From Ascidia mentula (taxonomy: Eukaryota; Chordata; Ascidiacea; Phlebobranchia; Ascidiidae), in assembly GCA_947561715.1 (NCBI GenBank), contig OX387203.1:16058001-16122000 (forward strand): DNA of 64,000 bases, read 5' to 3'. Below, piece after piece: positions 22,878 through 36,805 of the stretch (positions are counted from its first letter, which is position 1; each line of letters begins with the position of its first letter). The notes under the pieces were generated by a model. It was not told where the DNA came from and searched no databases. It saw only the letters and a list, made by a program, of their open reading frames with translations. The translations under genes and the position numbers were made by a program.

Positions 22878-23673
22878 CAGTGCTTTTCAACCTGTGGGAC
22901 CATTCGCACTGGTGCGGATGTGAAAATTTGTTGTGCGGATGGGCAACATGGTGCGGATGACATTCGCCCGATAAATAGCCTTAAGTTTGACTTTGCCAAA
23001 GTTTGGAATCACTTAAATGTAATTTGGTTATGTGTGTGATCGGCTGAAATGGGATCGTAACTAAAATGAAGGCCAACCGTTTTGTCGCATTTATCGCAGA
23101 CCGTTTAAAATGCGTCTCTGAAGACCCTATTTATTTTACACAAACTATGATGCAGTTTTGTACTGAGCTGTTAAGAGTTTTGGAACTTACCTGCTGGCTT
23201 CTCGGGTCCGGTTGGAGAATATGGTTGAAAAAATTTTTTTTTCGGACCTGGCACGGGCTTTGCAAATACAATTTGGTTCGAGCGTAAAATAATGATTACA
23301 ACTCACTTTTTAGAGCGGTTTACATCTCCGAAGGAAACTCTGACCTGATAGTAAATAAGGTTATAAGTTAGTTTCTCTACAACTAAATTTTCTTCACTCT
23401 TGTGTTGCAAAATTTCCTTTGTGAAATTGCAGCCGGCAGTATCTGGTTATAGCTACTGCTTGTGGCAATATTCTTTACGCATCCAAAGCTTCGGTTGCTT
23501 TGCAACAGTCCTAATTAGGATGTAACGAAATGAGTCGAAATGTTATAACTTCAACTAGCCAGAAGAGACGACTTATAGTAATAAACATTTAATTCATTGG
23601 GCCGCATTGTGCGGATGAAATTTTCGTGCTACAAAAAAGTGCGGACACACATCAAAAAGGTTGAAAAGCACTG
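22878..23673. mobile_element. Non-autonomous hAT element (MITE), 796 bp
   Basis: Terminal inverted repeats CAGTGCTTTTCAACCT and its complement are flanked by a perfect 8-bp duplication CATTAGTG (22,870-22,877 and 23,674-23,681). This is the hAT signature. No transposase is coded. The corresponding unoccupied site can be read at about 28,350-28,365. Confidence 0.88.
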
Positions 23674-23713
23674 CATTAGTGCATAGTTTCATTTCATTTG
23701 AAAATACTACTAC

Positions 23714-23942
23714 ACCTGGTCACAAAGTTTTTTCCAAAATTGATCCACATATAAGTATGTGTAAAACTGAAATCTGTGCCAATTTTAATGTTTAGGCGTG
23801 AACAGGGGCACCACCTGTTATTTTTGTTTATAAATTTGAGTTAAAATACTACACGAAATCGTAGCGTTAATATTCGCACAGATTTCTATGTCACATAGGC
23901 TTATATGTGTATCAAGTTTGGAAAAAACTTTGTGACCCGGTG
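23714..23942. mobile_element. Tc1/mariner-type MITE, 229 bp
   Basis: Inverted repeats of about 50 bp begin CACCTGGTCACAAAGTTTTT on the left and CACCGGGTCACAAAGTTTTT on the right, with a few mismatches inward. Both ends abut TA dinucleotides (23,712-23,713 and 23,943-23,944), the Tc1/mariner duplication. There is no coding region. Confidence 0.8.
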
Positions 23943-24045
23943 TATAAGTATCTTCCAGTTTCATTCATGATTTAGATCTTTAATCTTATATTTCAATGAA
24001 ACTCATGCCTTCAGAAAAAATGCGAATTACCGGGTTGTTGTAATG

Positions 24046-24422
24046 TTCTCAATTCATTTTATTTTCGTGAACGTTAGCGAAAAATCAGTACAACTTGCGG
24101 TGGACAATTGGAACCATTCTTGGTTATACAACCGGCCCTATGCAAGGTTACAGGCGTTACAAAAGGAAAAACACAAATCGGCAATTAAAAAACTGTTTTT
24201 GAAAAAAAACAAAAAAACAATGTGTTTCGTATCCTTAATTAATGAACTTTTGCCTAAACAGAAGACATTAAACGGTGTTAACACATTTCTAGGCATGTCT
24301 ATGGACTTCGGTCATATGCTGACGGAAAGTTTTCGATAATTATTTGATTAATTGATTATCGCGTCTGGTTCAACCATATAATTCCTGGGGTGTTTACCTC
24401 GCCCACGTGTTGTTGTGTAAAT
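24046..24422. other. Open frame of unknown nature
   Basis: A + strand frame of 98 codons (24,043-24,339) is lysine-rich (KKLFLKKNKKTM) and has no recognised domain. It starts inside the dispersed repeat above, so a host gene is unlikely. Confidence 0.25.
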
Positions 24423-26900
24423 TTATGTTAAGCAGGCACATGAATTGAGAAGGAATGCGTGCAGTGCTTTGTGGAATCCGGTTAAACTGAACTTCTTGAT
24501 GTTTTCTGGAATGTTGTTCCATATTTCTACGCCTTTGTAATTTAGTTTCTTTTTTGCCCAATTCCGTTGATGCACGTGGGAGAAAATATTTGTGGTTAGT
24601 ATGACTTCTGGTTGTGTGGGCATGAACTCTAGCAACTGGTGTAAAATAATTTTTGAAAGCTGGTGTTGATTTTTGTAATTGTGCACGAACTTTCCAAGTT
24701 GTAGTTTATGCATTAAATAAATAGGCAGAATTTTAGTTTTTACGTGTAGTTGCCAGGTGTGAAAAGGGCTATTGGTTACTAAGCGCAGTGCCCGATTCTG
24801 CATAACCACTAGAGCAGTGTTTCTTAACCTTTTTTGGATCACGAACCCCTAAAACATTCTTTGAAAAGCTATGGACCCCTTTGCGAAAAATACATTGCAA
24901 ATGTCGAAATTAGGTTTTAATCAAAGGCGGTTTCGCAATTGCTCAAACTATTCAAAGTGCATGTTAGGCTGCCGTTGCGGCCTGATCAAGTGGAAACGAG
25001 GACAGAGGAAAATTCGTGGACAGCGAAACCTTATGGACAGGGGAAAATACGTGGATTTGGGGGATAAATGTATTTCGTTTCATGGACCCCTTAATGCATC
25101 TTCTTGGACCCCTTGGGGGTTCATGAACCCCAGGTTAAGAACCCCTAGACTAGAGGATGTAGCAGTGACGGACTAGCAAAACTCCATGCTAGAAGACCAT
25201 ATCTTAAGTAAGAGTGTACTAGTGCATGATACACAGTTCGTAGTGTACCTTGGCCTATGTGGTGCTTAAGCTTATGCTTGTACATAGTAGCATCAACCAC
25301 ATAAACGTTGGCTATCAAACTCTATGGCAAGATATTTAGCTGTCTCAACTTTTTTACGTTCGATGCCATTGATTTTCAGGTGAAATGATTTATTGTTCAA
25401 TTTTTCACATTTGGAGAAGAGCATGAACTTGGTTTTCTAGCAATTAACTGTTGGTTTATTGGATTGCATATTGACCTTGTTAATTTTAATATTTTGTTTT
25501 TATGTGACATGATTAAACATGTGTCATCGGAAAATAGTGTTGTGTGGAACGTGGAGGCGCATAAGGAAGAAAAGGGGTCCTAAAGGTGATCCCTGAGGTA
25601 TGCCACAAACCACATTGCTGTCGGCCTGTTAGGTAGCTCTTAAGGAGGGTTTTAGTTTACCCCGAAAACCATGACTATGTGATCATGGCTAAGTCAGTAG
25701 AATGTCCAGGCCTAAATCCATTTTGAAATTTGGTGAGAAGGTCAAATTTTAGTAAGTAGTACATCATCCTTTTATGTATAACTGTTTCAAATATTTTTGC
25801 AAAGATTGGTATAATGATATTGGTCTGTAATTACTTAAGTTTTCAGAGTCCCTTTTATCACTTAGGATATGTTGCTGTTTGGATGCAGCGGTTTAGCAAT
25901 TGGCAAAGATTGGTGAAATAACCGGTGCTGCTAATTTGACTAGGTTAATGGGAATGTCATGTGGGCCTAAGGCGTTTTTTGTGTCATGGTGCATCGAAGA
26001 TTCTTCTTGGCAAACCTCGGTCATTAGATTATCTGCATTTATATCAGGAAATTGTGTTGCAATTGTTTTCCCGCTGAGTACGTTTTCAATGGTTTCCACA
26101 AATTGCAAACAGTGAGCGTCGTAACGGGTGAGAAGTGAAGAGGATGAAAATACACTGACAGACAAAATATCACAATAATTGTTGTTGCAGGTGATCATAT
26201 TTACATTAATTGACTGTGTCAGTACAGTACCTTATTGGATGCTGGGAATTTTGTACTAACGTAAATCATCTTCATTTTTTATCTTTTTTAAGTAGTGTTG
26301 TTCCATTTTTGGTCCAAATAAACTTATATAGGCAAGGCAAGTATTGAATATTTTTCTATTGACTTTTGTTAGGCTTTCATTGATAAAGATTTTGTTGTTC
26401 ATATTTTTCATGTTTAGTTTTTGTAGCTTTGCCCGATTTTAAAACAAACTATCTCGAGTTTTTCTTGATAAAAACTTTGCTATTATAGTTGGCGGTTGCT
26501 GAGTATTGTGCGTATGCATTGACAGTCTGTGGGATTTACTGATGTCACTTTTGTTGATGATCACTCCAACCTTTTTTGCAATGGAGACAATCTGTCTCCT
26601 TGGTGTGAGGAATGCCTTTAAACTCCAGACAATCTCGCCTCCCATACTGTTCCAATGCATTGACTTCATCAGAACAGGCAGCCATTCCAATTGTTAATCC
26701 TTTGATGTTTTCTTCAGTTCCATATTTTCTTTTTTGACTGCTTTTAGTTCTTCTTCAGTTTGATTTTTTGTGACATGAAATCTTTCTTTAATCGCTTGTA
26801 AATCTGCCAATGCTGAGTTAAGTTTGTCAGTTACCTGTTTTTTTTGTTCTGCTGCACTTGCTTGATTAAAATATCCAGGTAGAGTGTGTGGTGACATAAC
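24423..26900 (-). mobile_element. Decayed LINE (CR1/Jockey-like group) with ORF1 and reverse transcriptase remnants
   Basis: Reading right to left, 26,897-26,250 holds ORF1. It has a coiled coil (LKAVKKENMELKKT), then IVSIAKKVGVIINKSDISKS and PTIIAKFLSRKTRDSLF, the RNA-binding domain of LINE ORF1 proteins, then FINESLTKVNRK. Next, 26,198-25,893 codes the start of the RT region (KNALGPHDIPINLVKLAAPV); 25,640-25,560 has the RT block GIPQGSPLGPLFFL; and 24,842-24,423 codes the C-terminal part (MQNRALRLVTNSPF, WNNIPENIKKF). The endonuclease domain is missing: ORF1 passes almost directly into RT. Frames change repeatedly and a hAT MITE interrupts the RT, so the copy is old. Confidence 0.8.
24815..25147. 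mobile_element. hAT-type MITE inside the LINE, about 333 bp
   Basis: Ends read CAGTGTTTCTTAACC and GGTTAAGAACCCCTA (inverted), flanked by CACTAGAG and GACTAGAG, an 8-bp duplication with one mismatch. It interrupts the reverse transcriptase part of the LINE. Confidence 0.75.
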
Positions 26901-28870
26901 AGGGTTTCAACATAATCTTAGGTAAAATTACTTGTACTGTTGTTGGTCTAGACTTTTTGCTTTGAGCGAATTTATCTGAAATATTGCCTAGACCCATCTC
27001 CGACCCAAGTTCCGGAGGGTGACCAATAATTATATAATTTGCTCAGTAAGTAACTGGCATGCATTGGATATATGTAACAACCTGAAAAAAACAAAATTAT
27101 GATGTGCCCCTGCCCCCATAACAAAAATTTAAAAAAGTACAAGGTTAGCTGAGAATACAGCGCAACTCCGCTGTTCAAATGTTTAAGAGGACAAATTTTA
27201 AATATTTGAAAAATACATTTCCAGTTCTTACAAATTTGTGTGCGGCCATTTGGGCCTGTGATCAAATATTTTTTAAGCAGTTGCGATAACATTTGAGGAT
27301 TTGACATAGATCTGACACTATCGGCCATGTGCTAAAGGAGACTACTACAGGCACTTGCCCTTGTAGATTAAGCTAGGGATGGGCAACCTTTAGCAAAGCC
27401 GGGCCAAAGCTACACTTGATTTGGCGAAAAATATGTTACCTTTGGTGTGTAAATCTCACAATTATTAACTCCTTGATAAAAGATATGTGCAATTTTAACT
27501 GCTCAATATTGTCAAAATAGTGATTTAAGGCTCAATACGTCGCAATTTAATTGTGTTGAGTTTGCCAAAAGCAGAGTTGATTGCAGTAAAACCTCACGTT
27601 GCAAGTACCTGTTGGGGTCGCAAGACATTAGGAATATTTTTTGTCAGTCGCGCCAAAAAATAACTGCGGACTGGTCCAGATTAACAACAAAGTAAACGGC
27701 GCGAACTGCAGATATCCACTAGAAACTAGAAGGATACATGAGTGATATTTGCAAAATCGAAAGCAGAAAACAAGAGCATATCTACGCCCATAACCTGAAG
27801 TACAAGTAATGTTTCCTAAGATTATGACACTACCGGCCAACTTAACATACGCGCACGTTACTAAGTTACATGTTCGTTAATTAGGTACGCGTACATGAGT
27901 TTGACTTAGACACGGATGGCCATGAAATGTATCCTATTAAGGTACATGTACACTAATAGCGAACGTGCTGCTTATTAACGCGCGCCTACCTTATTATTCC
28001 ACATGATGTCGCTCCAGGCTTTAAACAACGTGCATGTTCGTTAACAAGGCACACGCACGTTATCTAAGGTACGCGTACAATATGACGAATTATGACACCT
28101 ATGGCCAACCATATGAAAGCGCCTACGTTAAATCGAATATACCTGAAATGCAAACCGTAGATGTGGGTTTATCAGCATATGCGTTACAGTAAGTAATGTT
28201 TAGTGAGATGAGGGGACCAAATGTGTAGTTGTTTCCTTTTTTTCTTCAGTTATGTTTGTTGGACTGCACTCCAAAAAAATACACGTCATGTACTCAACAG
28301 TCATAGTTCACTCTTAAGAAGACAATGGGGCAGTGTGATACAAATGCCAATTCATTTGGTGCATAGTTTTCTTCATGAACTCGATCCCTAATCTTATATT
28401 TTAATGAAACTCGTGCTTTCGAAAAAAATGCAAATTACCGGGTTGTTGTAATGTTCTATGTATTATATGTTGTCTTTGTCTTGGAAAATGTCATATGTTG
28501 TGATTTGACCGTTTCTTCCTGTGCTTCTGGAATGGGGGCGACTATTTAGCGCCTGTGCTATACAGTTATACTGTGCCCTAGTGGATTTTTCTTTGCCCCT
28601 TCAAAATGGCATACGTAACGTTTTGCCGGCACCTCACAGGCGGTACACAACCCACTCAGAAGCACTTTAATACAGGAAAGAGCTATAAATGGTTAAACAG
28701 GATGCTGTGCTCCACACATGATAGGAAGGCGCCTGCGTTAAACCGAATATACCTGTAGATGTGGGTTTATCAGCATACTACAACAGTAAGTAATGTTTAG
28801 TGAGACAAAGTGACCAAATGTGAAATGTTGTACAGCTAATTGGTTTAAGAATTTGTTTTAGCTTTTCAAC
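26876..28870 (+). repeat. Tandem duplication, unit A
   Basis: About 1,995 bp, followed immediately by unit B with high identity. It starts inside the 5' end of the LINE ORF1 (26,876-26,940). It also contains one hAT-like end (TAGGGATGGGCAACCTTT near 27,373) and a cluster of 10-bp palindromes. No gene is recognised; the frame at 26,972-27,328 recurs broken in unit B. Confidence 0.85.
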
Positions 28871-30951
28871 CAGGTAGAGTGTGTGGTGACATAACAGGGT
28901 TTCAACATAATCTTAGGTAAAATTACTTGTACTGTCATCAGCTTATGGACGTCGACATGCTCTTGTTTTTTGCTTTCACATTTGCAAATATCAATCATGT
29001 ATCCATCTAGTGGATATCTGTAGTTCGCGCCGTTTATTTTGTTGTTGGTCTAGACTTTTTGCTTTGAGCGAATTTATCTGAAATATTGCCTAGACCCATC
29101 TCCGACCCAAGTTCCGGAGGGTGACCAATAATTATATAATTTGCTCAGTAAGTAACTGGCATGCATTGGATATATGTAACAACATGAAAAAAACAAAATT
29201 ATGATGTGCCCCTGCCCCCATAACAAAAAATTTAAAAAAGTGCAAGGTTAGCTGAGAATACAGCGCAACTCCGCTGTTCAAATGTTTAAGAGGACAAATT
29301 TTAAATATTTGAAACATACATTTCCAGTTCTTACAAATTTGTGTGGGGCAATTTGGGCCTGTGATCAAACATTTTTTAAGCAGTTGCGATAACATTTGAG
29401 ATCTGACACTGTCGGCCATGTGCTAAAGGAGACTACTACAGGCACTTGCCCTTGTAGATTAAACTAGGGATGGGCAACCTTTAGCAAAGCCGGGCCAAAG
29501 CTACACTTGATTTGGCGACAAATATGTTACCTTTGGTGTGTAAATCTCACAACTCCTTGATAAAAGATATGTGCAATTTTAACTGCTCAATATTGTCAAA
29601 ATAGTGATTTAAGGCTCAATACGTCGCAATTTAATTGTGTTGAGTTTGCCAAAGGCAGAGTTGATTGCAGTAAAACCTCACGTTGCAAGTACCTGTTGGG
29701 GTCGCAAGACATTAGGAATATTTTTTGTCAGTCGCGCCAAAAAATAACTGCGGACTGGTCCAGATTAACAACAAAGTAAACGGCGCGAACTACAGATATC
29801 CACTAGAAACTAGATGGATACAGGAGTGATATTTGCAAAATCGAAAGCAGAAAACAAGAGCATATCTACGCCCATAACCTGAAGACAGTACAAGTAATTT
29901 TTCCTAAGATTATGACACTACCGGCCAACTTAACATGCGCGCACGTTACTAAGTTACATGTTCGTTAATTAGGTACGCGTACATGAGTTTGACTTAGACA
30001 CGGATGGCCATGAAATGTATCCTATTAAGGTACATGTACACTAATAGCGAACGTGCTGCTTATTAACGCGCGCCTACCTTATTATTCCACATGATGTCGC
30101 TCCAGGCTTTAAATAACGTGCATGTTCGTTAACAAGGCACACGCACGTTATCTAAGGTACGCGTACAATATGACGAATTATGACACCTATGGCCAACCAT
30201 ATGAAAGCGCCTACGTTAAATAGAATATACCTGAAATGCAAACCGTAGATGTGGGTTTATCAGCATATGCGTTACAGTAAGTAATGTTTAGTGAGATGAG
30301 GGGACCAAATGTGTAGTTGTTTCCTTTTTTTCTTCAGTTATGTTTGTTGGACTGCACTCCAAAAAAATATACGTCATGTACTCAACAGTCATAGTTCACT
30401 CTTAAGAAGACAATGGGGCAGTGTGATACAAATGCCAATTCCTTTGGTGCATAGTTTTCTTCATGAACTCGATCCCTAATCTTATATTTTAATGAAACTC
30501 GTGCTTTCGAAAAAAATGCCGGGTTGTTGTAATGTTCTCTGTATTTTATGTTGTCTTCGTCTTGGAAAATGTCATATGTTGTGATTTGACCGTTTCTTCC
30601 TGTGCTTCTGGAATGGGGGCGACTATTTAGCGCCTGTGCTATACAGTTATACTGTGCCCTAGTGGATTTTTCTTTGCCCCTTCAAAATGGCGTACGTAAC
30701 GTTTTGCCAGCACCTCACAGGCGGTACACAGCCCACTCAGAAGCACTTTAATACAGGAAAGAGCTATAAATGGTTAAACAGGATGCTGTGCTCCACACAT
30801 GATAGGAAGGCGCCTGCGTTAAACCGAATATACCCGTAGATGTGGGTTTATCAGCATACTACAACAGTAAGTAATGTTTAGTGAGACAAAGTGACCAAAT
30901 GTGAAATGTTGTACAGCTAATTGGTTTAAGAATTTGTTTTAGCTTTTCAAC
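28871..30951 (+). repeat. Tandem duplication, unit B
   Basis: Matches unit A nearly throughout, with small indels and about 105 bp extra at 28,937-29,040. The extra piece is largely the reverse complement of a segment around 27,693-27,777 (also present upright in unit B near 29,790). The boundary base pattern ...AGCTTTTCAAC|C is shared at 28,870 and 30,951. Confidence 0.85.
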
Positions 30952-31360
30952 GCTCAGAAAAAAAGCTAGAACAAACCCCGTATTAAATCATCAACAAAAT
31001 ATCTTGGCACTTGTGCATATTGTTATATTTTTTCCGTGCATCCTATGCAGAATCAAAACTTCAAACTGCGTTTATTATGGCATTTGAAATATAGCCAGAG
31101 GAAGGAATTGCAAAAAGCGAAGGTTGCTAGAGTGCTGCAAGTATTTATTTAGACCTTAGAAAGCATTATAATCAGGATTGCCATACCATCATTATTTCTT
31201 ATTTTTTTAAACTGCTTTTTGCAATTGTCTGTGATATCGGTTTATAACAATGTTTGTAAGCTCCGTTGTCTTGTTATTACTCTGTATTGTTGCATTGTGG
31301 CTTTTGATATATTTCTCATGTTTCTCTATCATACCTTTCTGCTACTGGAAAAAATCATGC
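30952..31360. other. Upstream region or intron of the mosaic protease gene
   Basis: No exon is recognised. Earlier exons of the protease (signal peptide, further domains) are expected but could not be identified. Confidence 0.3.
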
Positions 31361-31362
31361 AG

Positions 31363-35297
<3,935 letters not shown>

Positions 35298-35423
35298 TAC
35301 TTTTTTGTGTGTTCCACCGAGCGAACAAAAAATACCCAGATTCACTGCACAGATCAAAGCATGTAGACAATATCTTGAACATAGTTTTTCTTATGTAACC
35401 TGCATATATGCAGTTTTTCTAAA

Positions 35424-35429
35424 CTTGCG
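35424..35429 (+). promoter_or_regulatory. Possible polyadenylation signal of the protease gene
   Basis: An AATAAA-type hexamer about 130 bases after the longer predicted stop codon (35,297). Confidence 0.3.
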
Positions 35430-35559
35430 CTAATAAATTTTTAATTCGCTGTTTCGTTTCGACCTATAAGGTCTTGCCAAAGTAACTGCTAAGCAGGTAC
35501 AATTTGTTCGGCATTGTGGTGTCACACTATGTCCAAATATACCACGTTGGTGACCCGAG

Positions 35560-35790
35560 TATCAAGCACGACTGCTTTAATAAAATGAAAAAAACATTCT
35601 GTTGCTCACAAGTTACCACACATGCTGATGCTGCACTGCGAGGAATTTCAGATCACCAAACCAAATACTTCTACGAGGTGGCGGCTTTGGATCAGGATAC
35701 TGCTCCAAATGTTTCATTGATTTTCTTGACTCTCCACCAGCAGAAGAGAAGTACGCATCGATCAAAAAATAACATTTTTTTACATTTGGT
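35560..35790 (+). mobile_element. Ty3/Gypsy gag-like remnant
   Basis: A short stretch resembles the gag region of Ty3/Gypsy-type retrotransposons found in invertebrates (blocks such as VAALDQDTA). It is a broken old fragment; no LTRs or pol region were seen nearby. Confidence 0.4.
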
Positions 35791-35799
35791 TCATTATCG

Positions 35800-36805
35800 A
35801 ATATTTGTTAATACAACAAATGCCGGAAGAAATAAGTGTTAATCTGACAAAAGAGGATTTCGTGGATTTTTGGTCCTCGACTTGCACGCCAGGGAAGACA
35901 GCTGCAACTTTGCAGTCGGCCGACGCCAAGTCAAGCAAATGATAACTGCTTTTAACAACAACGCTTTGGTGTAATGTCAAAAGTGCTCCGCAAGCCTTCT
36001 GCCTATCAGGGAAGCGACCAAGGCGGTGGCCTGCAATATTGATTGTTGCACTGGGTTAGGAGGCACACAGATAACTACAAAGAATAAATTTGTGTGCATG
36101 CTAGTCTCAAAGCTAGTCCAGAGACCTTACACCTGTTAAGGATTTGCTTATTATGTACATATTGCACTGCTATTACCTTTTTTACATTCACGACTTTTTA
36201 ATATTAGCATCATCGCTCTCAAACACGTAGCGTTACATTATGTGAAGCAAATTTACCAGTGTATTTGAACAACAATGTGATACATTGGCTAAAAATCATT
36301 CCAAACTGATCTAGAAGGTTTTCTTAACAAAGAAAACGCAGTCTCAAGGCTTTTGTACACGGTTTATTGCTCCACAGTTGCGAAGATATAATTTGCTAAA
36401 TGGTTATTCCCGTATCTCAACTGACGTAAAACGTTCCGCTTCAACATGGAGAAAATATTCAGACACGTTTGGTTTATGTCTGTGTTCGGTGATGCGTGAA
36501 ACGCTTGAGTTTTTCTTCGGTCTCGCTTATCGGGAATGAATGTTCGCTTACAGCGTTTGCGCAAATACAGTCCAGTGTCAGCGCGAAGCTTAGGGTAACA
36601 ATCAAACGTTGTTTTGCATGTTAGGAGAAACAGAATCCATATCAAGGTGTGGGAATTATTCGAGGTGAGGATTTTTAGCAAATCAATGAACGTGCAAGTC
36701 GGTATTTATGCGTATCTTGATTTACACTATTTGCACATGTATTAAGCGAAACTTGATGTTTGGTTACATTACCCACAAACCACAACCAGCTGTGAATATT
36801 GATCG
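35800..36805. other. No gene recognised
   Basis: A minus-strand frame of 105 codons (36,364-36,681) has a hydrophobic run near its start but no known domain. Confidence 0.25.

Larger units (their letters stand above)
22820..24045 (+). repeat. Dispersed repeat carrying two MITE insertions
   Basis: The flanking parts (22,831-22,877, 23,674-23,700 and 23,955-24,045) match continuous sequence at 28,318-28,455 and 30,405-30,540. Shared blocks are AAGAAGACAAT.GGGCAGTG, CTTATATTT.AATGAAACTC and CCGGGTTGTTGTAATGTTCT. The extra DNA here is a hAT MITE and a Tc1/mariner MITE. Confidence 0.7.

Noticed and set aside
24871-25176. A 101-codon + strand gene
   Set aside because: It lies almost wholly within the hAT MITE at 24,815-25,147 and has no domain.
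29132-29419. Protein gene in the tandem duplication (similar frames at 26,972-27,328)
   Set aside because: The frames differ by indels between units, have no domain, and lie in repeat DNA.
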